A stretch of 64,000 bases of DNA from Blasia pusilla (GCA_050084515.1 CM114273.1:36394001-36458000); one strand, 5' to 3'; shown: positions 12,060 through 22,944, numbered from the stretch's first letter. The notes: generated by a model not told the origin, from the letters alone. Made by a program: numbers and translations.

Positions 12060-13169
12060 TCATACTGGCCTTACCGACCGCTGGGGAAGGTGCTTTGTTG
12101 GCTTGGTTTTCCTTCGATGCCTGGGAGAGTGGTGGCGCATGCTTTTTCTTTTCCGCTTAGATTTTAAATCTTTTTCGGAGTCTGAGAACTCCGTGGTGTC
12201 CCAAGTAGAGGATTCCGTGTCTGTAGAGGACGCTTCGTCCTTGGAGGAAGAACTAGTTTGCGAAGAACCTCGTCGTTGATGACGCCGTCTTCGTGTTTTG
12301 CGGGACTTCTTGGAGGCCTCGTACGCCTCTACGGATGCTATGACTGCTTCCAGGGAATCTCGTTGGCCTCGCCGGCAGTACCGGTCCATTTCTTTGGAGA
12401 GTCCTGACACAAACAAATCTACCAATTGTGAGGTAGTTGTGTGTTCAAGTTTTTTTACAAGGCTACGAAACCTTTGGGTGTATTCCCTGAGAGTTTCCTT
12501 CTTTTTACGTTTCAGATCGCGAAGCATCGTCAGAAGCCTGTCCTCGAACTCCAGGTCACGGAACTCATGAAGAAAGGCCTCCAATACCCTTTTCCAGGTT
12601 TCCGTGACATCCGCTCCCAGACCCTCGTACCATTGGCTTGCTCGCTTCTTAAGCAGGCCAGGAAAGACTCGCAACAAATCCCCCTCTGAGCCTTCCCCAT
12701 TAACCTTAGCTACATGGGTAAATTCAAGCACAAAGTTGTCAACATCATCTCGCCGTCCCCCTGCAAACGTGGGGTATCTTAGCAGCGTCTTCCAAGTGTT
12801 GGCCATTGGGAAATTTCTGCTGCTGGGTCCCGGGCTTGATGCTCGGGAGGGAGGAGGCATCGGTTCTGATCTGGTTGATTTGGTCGGCTCCTCGCCCCCC
12901 GAGTTCCCAAAGGGATTCTAGGTTGCCTCTTCGTTCGACTACGAACTGGCAGGAGACGTGCTGGGGAGCATATTCCTGTCCCTCTTCTTGTTCTTGGGCT
13001 TTGTGCGAGGCCGAAGACTGGGAGACACCCCCGGCGGTCTCCAAGACAGGTGATCTTCTTGTTGCTTATTGCGTCGATCAGCTCGCTGATCTTGCGAAGA
13101 GGGCCGGGAGACTTCCATGAGTCCCTCCAGGGATTCGGGAGCTTGCTTCCGCACCCACGATCGCCACAA
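12060..13169 (-). pseudogene. Gag (capsid region) of the first gypsy element
   Basis: The 266-codon frame 12860-12060 matches the plant retrotransposon Gag family in pattern: LLRYPTFAGGRRDDVDNFV, a W-Y helix segment (RASQWYEGL), then LREYTQRFRSLVKK and a leucine-rich SQLVDLFVSGL helix. A basic/Ser-rich tail follows. Two shorter frames upstream (13044-12745 and 13169-12939) overlap it in other frames and probably hold the broken N-terminus. Gag forms the virus-like particle that packages element RNA in the cytoplasm. Confidence 0.75.
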
Positions 13170-13464
13170 GGTAGGGGTCCATGGAGGGAAATTGGATCTT
13201 CCTAATTCCTAAAGCCTACAGGAGTGTGTAGGTGCTCTTAATCTACATGCCAGGTTTTCCTCCCTTAAACAGAAGTACCGGGTCATCACCAAGTACAACT
13301 GACGTTTATGGGCGAAGCACCGTTCGGCGAGTGGTTCTTTGACAATACTAATTAGTTGTTCTATATTTTCTAGCACCAATGCAGCAAACGGATTGTTATC
13401 GTCTTTTATCCATTGTCTTAGGGGGATAGCTAGAGATAGCAGATGGTCTTCAATAAGAACTAGA

Positions 13465-13516
13465 TTCAAAAGTACAAAATTACAAAATTGAAAAGTACAA
13501 AATTGTGGGTATCACA
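13465..13516 (-). repeat. Remnant of the 5' LTR
   Basis: The minus strand from 13516 reads TGTGATACCCACAATTTTG and then repeats a GTACTTTTG word. The first 26 bases match the start of the 3' LTR at 5287 with one difference. The remaining 1.25 kb of the LTR and the primer-binding site are missing, so sequence upstream of gag follows directly. GTGAC follows at 13517-13521. Confidence 0.6.
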
Positions 13517-13521
13517 GTGAC

Positions 13522-14157
13522 ACATGTTCTTTCAAGACATGTATGGCACTGATATGTATTGATTTAAGGGAATAAAGAAATTAAAGGCAATGAGGGGGGA
13601 TAGTTAAGTTAAGAGAGGAGAGGGAGTAGAAAGAGGAAGTCACAATCTTTTGATTTTTATTTTCAAGCCTTTCAAGAATAGAGGTTGAATTTATTTGTTT
13701 TTTCAATTGATTCTCTTTCATTTAAAATTAGAGGTTTCTAAAAAAATAGAGGAATTAGATTTTTAAAACAATTGATATGAATCGATTCTTCCTAAGTTTT
13801 TAATTCCCTTAAAGTTTTAACATTTAGACCATTTTTAGAGTACAAAAATACTATTTCAAAAGAGAAATTAAAAAACTTAAAAAAAATCACAAAGTCAAGA
13901 AGGTGTACAAAGTGTTGTTCCATAATTTTTCCTTCATACATTCATATTTTTTTCATCTCCTTTAAAATTTTTCTCCTAGAGTTTTTAAAACTATTTTATT
14001 TCTTTCAAAAAATTTCTCCTTTCCATTTTTTATTTTGAAACATACATAAAAAATAGGCATTTTACTTGTGAAATAATACCAACATCTATATTATTATTGG
14101 AGAAGGTCTCTTCCTTTTGAGATCACCTCTCCTTTTGACACATGCCCTTTTTAGTTA
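13522..14157. other. AT-rich intergenic DNA
   Basis: Very AT-rich sequence with long A and T runs. No gene, RNA or repeat pattern was recognised between the two retroelement blocks. Confidence 0.6.
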
Positions 14158-14471
14158 TGTCACGACTTTTAGCATAGATCAGTGAGATTTAGTTGAGCGC
14201 CTTCGAATATATTGGAGGATAACCTCAAGAGATTGAGGATGACTTGCTGAGGCCACGGGTTACCTGAGAGAATAGATTTTCCGTTCGTTTCGACTCATTT
14301 GGAGTCATATAGAGAAACTCACACTTTCGGGTAAGTTTTCATTTGGAGCATAGTTGACTTTACACTTTGGGAAGTGGCTCTTGACCCACTACAGTAGGTT
14401 AAGAGCCAAGGAGGTGACGTGCAAGCATAGGTTATCGAGGAGAGAGCTTGGGAGAGGGAATGGGGTATACC

Positions 14472-14541
<70 letters not shown>

Positions 14542-14657
14542 TTCTCTCTTTGTTGAACCTCTTGGCATGAGGCGGAGGAGCTATGACCCTCTTTGCCTTG
14601 TGTGTGTAATCCAAGCCTCTCATTAGGAGAGTGGGTTTGGTTTGACATGGGTTTGGT
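14158..14657 (+). repeat. LTR of the methyltransferase-gypsy family, left part, interrupted
   Basis: Starts TGTCACGACTTTTAGC and aligns, at roughly 85% by eye, with the 3' LTR of copy 2 at 34.36 kb. It includes the segments around TGAGGCCACGGGT, TTTACACTTTGGGAAGTGG and TCATTAGGAG. Copy 1 is inserted near its 3' end, and the LTR resumes at 24233. It could be a solo LTR, or the 5' LTR of copy 2 with copy 1 inside it. The junction lost about 10 bp. It contains a long GA microsatellite (14475-14537) and a small hairpin, GACTC-ATTTG-GAGTC (14292-14306). Confidence 0.7.
14475..14537. repeat. GA microsatellite inside an LTR
   Basis: About 31 uninterrupted GA dinucleotides. The same place in the copy 2 LTR (34667-34684) has only about nine AG units. 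The array therefore expanded after the two LTRs separated. Confidence 0.95.
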
Positions 14658-14983
14658 TCACATACAATCGAGCCAAACCCACTCCACGATGGGAGAATCT
14701 AGGTCGAAGCTTGCGGGAAACACCATAGCCAAGAGCTCTACTCACTACCAAGGCTAACTCCCAACGCAACAGGCTCAACTCAAAGAACTGACTGTTCTTT
14801 GAGTGCACTCCACCTTATATCCTCCAACCTAAGAGCAGGCCCTACTAGGAAACTCACCCCCAACTGAGTAACCCCCAACCCTATGTATGGAACCGCATCT
14901 CTACCAATCCACTACGGTCCTACATAAGGAATGACCTCTACTAGCACACTATACTCTACGACATAATCCGTATGGTCATGACA
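14658..14983 (-). repeat. Copy 1 3' LTR
   Basis: Direct repeat of 23907-24232, equal in length (326 bp) and about 98% identical by eye. On the minus strand it starts TGTCATGACCATACGG. It has a TATA-like GGATATAAG (14814-14822) followed by a perfect 11-bp inverted repeat (14778-14804). The far end at 14658 is probably a deletion edge, because the host LTR has also lost sequence there. The true LTR may therefore be longer than 326 bp. Confidence 0.85.
14778..14804 (-). promoter_or_regulatory. Hairpin just downstream of the LTR TATA box (copy 1, 3' LTR)
   Basis: ACTCAAAGAAC, a five-base loop, then GTTCTTTGAGT: a perfect 11-bp stem. It lies about 10 bp downstream (element sense) of the TATA-like box at 14814-14822, so it would sit at or near the 5' end of the element RNA. 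The identical structure is at 24027-24053 in the 5' LTR. Confidence 0.6.
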
Positions 14984-15105
14984 GCTGTCGTGCAAATCCA
15001 CATCATCATACAACATACATTGCTGACATACCATACTCACATACGTACATAACATAGACGAGAGTATCCACAAACGCAAGTGTACCACAACTCGCCCCCC
15101 TAACT
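14984..15105 (-). other. Pre-LTR segment and distant polypurine tract of copy 1
   Basis: On the minus strand AGTTAGGGGGGCGAG (15105-15091) is the only good purine tract near the 3' LTR, yet about 105 bp separate it from the LTR start at 14983. The intervening segment ends GATTTGCACGACAGC just before TGTCATGACC. Copies 2 and 3 have the same layout, with a related segment ending in GCACGACA. Confidence 0.55.
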
Positions 15106-15235
15106 GGCGGTTAGGTCCCTCTAACTCCCAGGTAGCCCTATACATCTACTACATGCTATACACCTTCTTGGGTGCCCGAATCGGGGAAGGCGGGTGCTAG
15201 GTTGCCCCATCGTTAGTCGCACATCGTAATCCATA

Positions 15236-15634
15236 TCATGCAAAGATCAAGTCATCTACCTCTTCTAAGTACATCGAGGACAAACCCACCTTCCCAATAG
15301 GAACAACATCCAAACGTGGAGTCAAACACATCATGTGCCAACCCCTAGAACACCGATCACACACCAACATACGGGCTGCGTTACCAGCAGACCCACATAA
15401 CATGCACCTCAAGCTAGCACGTATCATGGCTAAGCTTGGGTCAACAGTACCATCCACATTTGGAAGATGACATGGCGCACAATTACGCACATGGTCCTTC
15501 CAAACAACTCCATCACGACCCTCCAACATGAGAACTCCAGAAGCTAACACCTCGCGCACTCGTAAAATAGTGCGGCATGCCGTCACATCCAACGTTGTCG
15601 GTGCAATCTGCTGCAAATAGACATAGTCCCCCAC
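15236..15634 (-). pseudogene. Copy 1 pol C-terminus: GPY/F-like module and PHD finger
   Basis: Residues 1-65 resemble the integrase C-terminal module (ILRVREVLASGVLMLEGRDG). Residues 77-115 then form a PHD finger: CMLC, VCDRC and WHMMC supply the first six zinc ligands. A one-base frameshift after VPIGK hides the last pair, but the next frame reads WVCPRCT followed directly by a stop. The finger is therefore the natural end of pol. PHD fingers of the pattern MLVCDxCSRGWH commonly bind the histone H3 tail. Chromoviruses carry a chromodomain in this place, so a role in choosing insertion sites is a reasonable inference. Confidence 0.8.
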
Positions 15635-15639
15635 ATGGA

Positions 15640-16676
15640 ACCTACGAATCGATGGTCGATAACCTCCACCCGAATGGTTGCATACCGCAACGTATCCCTG
15701 TGTTGAGCAATGGCAAGATTCTCAAAGGTTGTTGGCATAACTCCAAAGAGCTCCGCCCGCCGAGAACACACCTCATCCACATCTCGGGTCATCAAGGTTC
15801 ACCACCTCACTAGACTCCCGATTCTTTGTCGGCAAGTCCGGATCTTGGCCGTATAAAGTAAAAATAAGGTGAGAATGAAGCCAAGGATGCTTGGCGATCG
15901 AACCTATACCCCATGGCTAACCATGGCAATTGAATATCCTAGTCTCCAAGATGCCCTTCAGAGGCCATACTTGCGCAATGCCCTCTTCACCGCCTCGAAC
16001 CACACGCCAGCCAAACCATCCGCCTCTGGATGATCTCGAGACGTGGTCCGATGATCAATCAACGCCTTGTCACACAAGACTTGAAACTCACCGAAACTCA
16101 GACTCGGTCGGTCAAGACTTCACCTGGTGCACCAAAATGACTAAGCACTCTATCCAGAAACGCATACGCCGTTCCCTCACTTGCCTTGTCCGGTAATGCC
16201 ACCAACTCAATCCACTTGGAGAAGTGCTCCACCATCACCAACACATATCGATGATGTCGTGATACCAACGGTAACGGTCCCGCAAAGTCCACACTCCAAC
16301 GGTAACCCAACCCCATAATAGGCAAGGGGTGTAATTGTGGTGTAGGGGCATTAAATGATGCCCTCACGCGGTCACAAACCATACAACGTGACACCAATCG
16401 CCGACACTGAGTATGCATGCCACGCCACCAATATTGGCCAAGGAGTAAGCTATACGTACGCTTTATCCCAAAATGTCCCAACTCCTCATGGGCATGTCGC
16501 ACAATGCGCTCTCTCTGAGCCAAATGTGGCACTACTCGTACTCTACCATCCTCCCACATGCGTAGAATATGTGTTCCCTCCAATCGATACCTCTTAGCAC
16601 GTTGAAGAACACGGTCTCGCTCCTTGGCACTCACTATGCCTGGCACCCTACTGGTCCGTAGGAACTCCAACACCAA
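15640..16676 (-). pseudogene. Copy 1 integrase (broken)
   Basis: Frame 16676-16098 carries the HHCC zinc domain (HAHEELGHFGIKRT with a later CMVCD), then the catalytic core with WSVDFAGPLP (first Asp) and EVLTDR (second Asp). After that the frame breaks. The region with the catalytic Glu and the C-terminal segment (NLAIAQHRDTLRYATIR, near 15.7 kb) can only be followed across frameshifts. Integrase would insert cDNA; this copy cannot encode an active enzyme. Confidence 0.8.
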
Positions 16677-16829
16677 CGCATCATCATGAATATCACGCTG
16701 ATCCGTACCACCATCTCCAACCTTAGAATCAAGGTGGCCATCTACCCTCGACTAGAGTAAGATATCATGTGGTCCTCCATACTAGAGTCCACCTAACCAA
16801 CATAAAAAGGCGGATGCATGCCAACCTGG

Positions 16830-17270
16830 CACCATCTCCTCATCAACCTCGCCATGCCATCTAGCCCCACTTGTATCCTCTTGGCTAGTACATGGGTTCC
16901 TACTCAACCCATCAAAGCATCAAGGTTGGCAACCAGGTCTATGTACCACCCGGAAGTCATACTCTGTAAGATAAGAGCCCACCGTGCAAGCTTCCCCTGT
17001 AAGCTTGTCCGACTCCATCAACCACTTGAGCGGCTGGTGATCAGTAACAAGGGTAAACTTTGTGCCAAACAAGTAACACCTAAAGTGTGCCACAGCCCAC
17101 ACTACTGCCAAGCACTCTCCCTCATATGAACTATAGCGCGACTCGCTGCATTATTCGAACGACTTGCATAGGCCACCACAAACTCCATGTGCTCATCATC
17201 ATGTTGTGTCAACACCGCCCAAGTCCCAACCTACTCCAATCGTGTGTAATGAAATGGGCGCCCCGATAGG
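16830..17270 (-). pseudogene. Copy 1 RNase H (broken)
   Basis: The clearest part is 17111-16920: AVVWAVAHFRCYLFGTKFTL, TDHQPLKWLMES, then the tether LTEYDFRVVHRPG. This is the RNase H tail and the tether to integrase. The N-terminal part with the first catalytic acid lies in shifted frames to about 17.27 kb. RNase H removes the RNA strand during reverse transcription. Confidence 0.75.
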
Positions 17271-17275
17271 TCTCC

Positions 17276-18260
17276 TCAAGATAGGCGCCGCCACCAATCG
17301 GGCCTTAAGCTCCACAAAAGCTCTCTCCCGATCATCTCCCCAAATTGCCACTCTTGATCTGATTTCAGAAATTGGTTCAAAGGCTTTGCCATAGCACTAA
17401 ATCCCTTCACATACCTCCGATAGTAGTTCGCCAATCCCATGAATGCTCGAACTCTACTCACATCTACCGGACGCGAATAAGTGCAATAGCCTCCACCTTT
17501 GCTTGCTTGAACTCCCAAACCACCTGGATAGATCACATGACCCAAGTACTCAACATCCTCATGGAAGAACTTACACTTTCTTGGATGCAACGTAGACCAT
17601 GAGCTTTCAACCGCTCAAACACCATCTACAAATGTATCTCGATGCTCCTCCACCGTGTTTATCGAACACCAAGATATCATCAATGTAACACCAAACAAAA
17701 TCCAACCCCGCTAGGATCCCGTCCATCACTCTTTGAAACTCGGCAGTGCATTCTTCAACCCAAAGGGTAAGAATTTCCACCGGTACAAACAATCCTTGCC
17801 ATGAGAGTTGACACCCCAAAATGCTATCTTGGCCTTGTCACTCTCCGAATCGGCAATTGATGGTATCTCGCTCAAGATCAAAAATACTGAAAATCTTTGC
17901 CTGTCCCATCACATCAAAGATCTCTCATGTATAGGCATGGCATACCTATCGGCCTTGGTTTGCCGATTGATAGGACGGTAATCTCCACACATCCGCCTAT
18001 CCGTGTAGTTGCCATGCATATCCTTTTTTAGCATGATGTGGGCGATGCATACTCTCCATGCGACAACTCCACTAATCCAGCCTCCAAAAGGTCCAACGCC
18101 CTACTCAATCAAGTCCTCTCCATATCACTATATCGGTAGGGACGACGGAAGATTGGCGTATCACTAGCCAAATCAATCCGTATACCGGGTCCAACCAGAG
18201 AACCCAACTCCTTCATGCTAAAGGCAAAACAACTCCTATAAGCACGTAGGAACTGTGTCA
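17276..18260 (-). pseudogene. Copy 1 reverse transcriptase (broken)
   Basis: Frame 17819-17607 holds the palm active site CYIDDILVFD with the preceding AEFQRVMDGILAGLDF. Frame 17590-17276 continues with HPRKCKFFHEDVEYLGHVI and VRAFMGLANYYRRYVKGFS, the gypsy thumb and connection. The N-terminal fingers are scattered over several frames up to about 18.26 kb. RT starts directly downstream of the methyltransferase. Confidence 0.8.
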
Positions 18261-18455
18261 GCGTCGTTTCTCACCTCCCGTAAGCTTGGGCCCAAGTAAT
18301 GGCTCCCAAGTCTCCTCCATTGGCACACTAGAGGGAGAGGCGAGGCCATTGGTCGCACATAACCCCTCACAAGATGGTACACCCTTAGCTACACCATCAT
18401 CTCGAGCAAATAACTCCTCCACCAAAGATGAGCAACCAACTCCACATGCCCACCA

Positions 18456-19744
18456 TTACATCCCATTTACCCAAGGATGCAAAATACTACTCTCCTCGCC
18501 TCGACCGATGCCTCTACCGTCCCGGTAGCCATCAAGCTCATTACAAGGGGTGGAAGACCCATAGACATAGTCCGAAGTCGACGCTGCTCGGCCATACCAA
18601 GACTCAAAATCCAAGTCAAACAATTCAGGTCCATGGCCTGACCCAACACATGACGTCGTGAAGCCTCGGAAATAGAAGCAACTGCCACGCCTGAGAGTAA
18701 ATCCCATCGCACGCTCTCTCTCATCAGCGTTAGGCTCCACCAACTGTCGCACATGAGAATCCCATACAAGCCCGTGACCACCTTCCCTGTAGGCATGTGA
18801 CGCGGGAAAACTCACAAATGTGGGTAGTGCCATCCTAGGTTGGCCCACACGGTTCACCACTGCCATGGATGATCGATCAATAACCCTCACCACTTGAGAA
18901 AGTCGCCCAGTATCCAAGATACTATCCACTGTAAGGCGAGGATCCCGCTGCACTGCATCATATGCTCGACGTAGAACCTCCCTAGGCAACAAGTTTGTCC
19001 ACCACAAGCGTGGGCGATGTGCACGCTGAGCCAACTCGTTGCATCCAACAACACCGCTGGTCCAATCCAAGACTGCACCTCATGAACACTCGCCATCATC
19101 CGGGTTCGAGTGTCACCCAACAATGGAACATTCTCCAAAATGTAAGCTAGAGCACGTGCCTGATGAACCTGAAGATGTCGTAACACCCGTAACATCTCCC
19201 AAAACAATCGAGACCTAGGGTCATGTAATCCCTCACCACGACCAAAGACGTATGACGACGACATGGCCATCCAAAGCAATCACCAAATCCACAGGACCAA
19301 CCCTCTCAAGGTCCTGCGCCTCAACAATGCAATGTGTGATGGTAAAGCACGCTGGTACCCACGAATAGCCGATGGCGGCAACAACTCGGGTATCTCCGCA
19401 TCAATCGACCAATATGTCGAGATGAGACTCTCGGGCCGTCTCATCTCGCTCCACATACACGTATCTCGACAGAATACCGCCCGCAACATCGCCGCCAAAC
19501 CAGTGCTAATCCCACCAAAGAGATCTAACACACAAATGCCCTCCGGCGGATACCGCCATACAATGGGTGTAGTATCCAAAGGGGATAACCTAATCGGGCC
19601 AGAAGGAGTCCGTGGGGCCTCCTCTTCCTCGTGAGGTATAATGACCTCACACCAAGCCTCTGCACTAGGCGATCGCCCTCTGCCGTAGTGCACCGCTTGA
19701 ACTCCAAAGTGGCACATCCAACGATGAGGATGCCTTTGCTGCAA
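18456..19744 (-). pseudogene. Copy 1 DNMT3-like cytosine-5 methyltransferase (broken)
   Basis: Same gene as the intact frame in copy 3. Frame 19744-19280 has motif I as VLDLFGGISTGL. Motif IV (FGWPCRR) is readable in another frame near 19.26 kb. Frame 19279-18887 has motif VI as YILENVPLLGDTRTR. Frame 19070-18456 has motif VIII as RAHRPRLWWTNLLP, followed by a short target-recognition stretch and a motif IX-like EPNADERERAMGF. Motif X, VLGQAMDLNCLTWI, is read in 18796-18467. At least three frameshifts make it non-functional. The enzyme would transfer a methyl group from S-adenosylmethionine to DNA cytosine. Confidence 0.85.
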
Positions 19745-20099
19745 AAATAGGGACCTCCTCTACCTCCTCATGCGCAGGAGAATCCATAGCGTAAACATTA
19801 CCCTCCAAAAGTCTCCGGCCAAGTGACTACTCCACTAAAACCAGGATGCTAACACTGTTGGGGAAGACCCTCTGGTCGAGCCCCGAAATAAATCTCACAG
19901 AACTTGGCTCATACGTCCATCCCGGACCGCCAACCAGGGTCAGAAGATCTTGTCTCACCCAAGAATCCATCTGAAAACCCATCGGGTACAACATCGCTCC
20001 TCCAACTAGTACATCATACGACTCGGTGATGTGACTACCGCAGATACTCCCAACCGGGAGCTATCGGTCGCATGATCTGGTCTCAACTGCATGAAAACT

Positions 20100-20520
20100 T
20101 TTCCGTGTCATGAATTGAGACCTATCATTGGCTCCTCCAAGTGATGTTTGAATCTGGAATGGGCAAGGCTCAAGCTCGACTTCCGAATACCCAAACCAAT
20201 ACATGCCGCTTTCCCAACATCAAGGTTGGGCACCGAGTCTAACAAGACTCTATCCGGTCTATACACTGCCCATAGGACTCACCAATCGGAAGATCCCACT
20301 CCGGTTGTCCAACATACATACACCAGGTGTAAGCCTCTCACGATCAATGGTGGCCGGGCCGGGTAATGCATCCATCTTCGCCGCCGCTCGCCAAGTAGCA
20401 CCGGTACTCAATGCTACTCGACATAGAGGGTCGCTCCACCGCAACACCCTCATCCACCTCAACACGTGTAGCAAGAATACCCCACGTTCACACAACGTGG
20501 TCGCTAATGAAATACAGAGC
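20100..20520 (-). pseudogene. Copy 1 aspartic protease (broken)
   Basis: Minus-strand sequence near 20.24 kb reads RVLLDSVPNLDVGKAA. The matching place in copy 2 is RVLLDSGAQPLMLGKAA, so a missing base has changed the Asp-Ser-Gly active site to Asp-Ser-Val. Upstream, CMLDNRSGIFRLVSP (frame 20495-20259) matches LLDNRAEVFELVSP of copy 2. The protease lies between Gag and the methyltransferase. Confidence 0.7.
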
Positions 20521-20947
20521 TAAGTCAACTCCTAAAGCCATTAGCCCGTGGTCGAAAACAATGGGGATCCTAACACCGGTTGCCATCCGCAATCTTGCAT
20601 TGATGCTCCATCCGTGTCTACTACACGCGATGTAGATGCCTCGCCCCCACTGCCGGCTCAATAGGCGCGAGGAACCATGGATGGAGTCCTAAGCACCTAA
20701 GACAACAAGAATGACTGGGAAGCCTAGCTCGCCTCCCACCTCACCCTCTGTGGGTCCAACTCACAATAGCACCACGTGGCTCGACGCTTGAGTGGCTCCT
20801 CTCAGAATCGCAGCCGGTGATGCCTCAACTTTGTCTTTGCACTTGCCATATAAGAGAGATCATCCCTCCATAAGAGGTGGAAGCCTCGCTCCCGAACCTG
20901 ATCTATGCCGGATACCACCATAGTAGCCAAATTCTACTCCAATCTGC

Positions 20948-21290
20948 TCAATCCTGGCGACCATAGTCGACTGTCAGAGTGGTAGGGGTAGCCACCGTAG
21001 GCTCTCCAACCACTGGTCCACCTCTACCACCCCTACCACCTCTACCACCTCGGCCTCTGGAGCTACTCCACCACGGCCACGGCCCGATCTCAACTCGATG
21101 AAGATCAAAGCAACGCTCTCGTGGATGACCTAGTCTCCCCGCAATGATCACACCGAGTTGGGGCCGATCGAGGCCCATCCTCCAAAGTCCGTCTCCCATC
21201 CTCTTGGGGACAAAACTTCCTAACATGATCACCTCCACATGTCCAACATGACTGCCCTTGCTACGGGCAACAAATGAAGGCAATGGTCTC
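20948..21290 (-). pseudogene. Copy 1 Gag zinc knuckle and RGG tail
   Basis: In one frame CWTCGGDHVRKFC fits CX2CX3HX4C, one residue shorter than the classical knuckle. Copy 2 has the same spacing (CWACGGAHHQHDC). A second Cys pair (CDHC) follows. The adjacent frame 21283-20948 contains a (GRG) run at 21.01-21.07 kb. Both elements bind RNA in retroelement Gag and in RGG proteins. Confidence 0.65.
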
Positions 21291-21416
21291 TACACAAATG
21301 TCCTCTAGGACTTGATCGAGGTCGCGTGTACCCCCACGACTCCCACTACTACTACCACCACCACTACTACGAGACGTGAGGTGGGGGCAACAACACAAGA
21401 AGTAGTAGTTGTATCC

Positions 21417-22170
21417 CTATCTGAATGCGGATGTCACCACTCTCTCCTTCACCATGTTAAGCTCAATCTTCTCAGATAAAGCAAACACATGGGTCAATGT
21501 GGGTGAATCATCACTCATAAGAGTAGCATTACGCACCCTACGACGCAAATCTCTGTCCAAGATCCCGCACCAAAACAGATCGCTCGATCCTCGCCACACC
21601 CTGGGTAATCGAAATCAAGCGTTGATACGAGTGTATGCCTCAGAAGACTCTCACCGTCTTTCGCTCAAAGTCCCAAGATTCCTCAACTTCTCCGTCTTCA
21701 CTCCTCGATAGTTCTTCTTCAACCTCTTGAAGAACTCGCAATGGGTGAACGATGGTGGGGCACTAGTACCTCCACTAGTACCCCCACTAGTACCTCCACC
21801 GGTACCCCCCACTCCGGCTCGCACTCTGCACCACTCAACGCCGGGCTGGTTGGCATAGTAGGAGCACTACTACCAATACCACCATGGGTGATAGACACAT
21901 AGCCTGGAGACCAATATTGTCTCCATGCCTCAATCTCAGCAACATGGTCCTTCCTAAACTCATGGTAATCATCCATGGGTGGTCCTTCCAAGTCTTTGAA
22001 ACAACCCCTTCCAAGCCAAGAAGGGTGTAAACAACGTGGCGCTCGCAACATCCGATATCACACCACGTATCAAACTCCCGCATGAAGTCCTCCAATTCAA
22101 TGGTGCCCATTGCACGAGTATCGTCGTGGGCCCTTCGTGGCCCCATATCCACCGTCCATGTCCCAAATCA
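21417..22170 (-). pseudogene. Copy 1 Gag core (broken)
   Basis: Frame 21599-21417 (ILDRDLRRRVRN, then SEKIELNMVKE) matches the second half of copy 2 Gag (SNRTLRTRVQEGV, then AENIERNMKEE). Frames 22152-21835 and 22051-21719 hold the N-terminal half (for example IELEDFMREFDTWCD). A four-unit 12-bp tandem repeat (ACTAGTACCTCC-like) lies at 21.76-21.81 kb. Gag would form the particle shell. Confidence 0.6.
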
Positions 22171-22852
22171 ATGGAGCTGCAACACTCGATAACAACGTAG
22201 AAGACTCGTTGTTTGGAACACCCTGGTCCTCCTCTTCATCAACCGTCGGAAGCGGAAAAGGTAGCCGATACCTAAATCCACTCGTGTGAAACCACCCGTC
22301 CGCACCACGGTCCCCAACCGACCACTCGACGACTCCGTGATGACCAACGCCGGTGCCGCACCACCACCAAATTACCCAAGTGACGCCGATGTCGCTCTAC
22401 TATTGTAGCTCTACTAGCTATGGGTGTAGGCAATCTAACCTCTCATCACTACAAGAAGCCTCCCACGGTCTCATCGGGTCATCACTCCACCTCACTATCG
22501 CAGAGTAGCACCACGGAGTAACACTACTCCGAAATCAGCGTCAACCCTAACAATGGGCGCGCAAGCAAGAAGCACGATATAGGGGATCCAAACACAGAAG
22601 TCCAACGACAACCCTCCAACCGCAAATGGAAATCAAGGTAACACAATCCACCAAACGTGGTGCCCCGAATCCACAAAACCCACCACACAATTCTAACGCA
22701 ATAGCTACTCCGCCGGGGTCGATGACGTACTAGTCGAACTCGCAAAGACTGAAAATATCACCTGCATGGAGAGGCTACACCGTACTATGCGCTAGAGGTA
22801 CATCAACCAAAAACCTGAGATGCATAAAGCGCCTAACACATCTCCGAACAAC

Positions 22853-22944
22853 ACCAAATGAGCTACAACAGTCTGTACACTGGCATAGTTAAGAACTCAG
22901 CAGTTAAGCGTCCTCCAGGCAGAATAGCCCAAAGATGGGTGACC
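22853..22944 (+). other. 5S rRNA-derived fragment with box A and box C core
   Basis: GAACTCAGCAGTTAAGCG (22893-22910) and GATGGGTGACC (22934-22944) match plant 5S rRNA. The 43-nt span from AGTTAAGCG to the end of GATGGGTGACC equals the spacing in genuine 5S rRNA. The sequence between and upstream of them is diverged, so this is not a working rRNA gene. The RNA polymerase III internal promoter parts are the best preserved. Cassandra-type terminal-repeat elements carry such segments in their LTRs; here it lies in the leader, antisense to the element. Confidence 0.75.

Larger units (their letters stand above)
3986..13516 (-). mobile_element. Ty3/gypsy retrotransposon with extra 3' ORF, decayed
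   Basis: A minus-strand LTR retrotransposon. Reading right to left it holds gag, two CCHC zinc knuckles, aspartic protease, reverse transcriptase, RNase H, integrase, a GPY/F-like module, and then an additional coiled-coil reading frame before the polypurine tract and the 3' LTR. RT before integrase identifies Ty3/gypsy. No chromodomain is seen after integrase, and an additional ORF is present, so it is not a classic chromovirus. GTGAC lies directly outside both ends (3981-3985 and 13517-13521), which supports the outer limits. Only about 50 bp of the right-hand (5') LTR remains. Frameshifts and stops break every gene, so the copy is dead. Confidence 0.8.
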
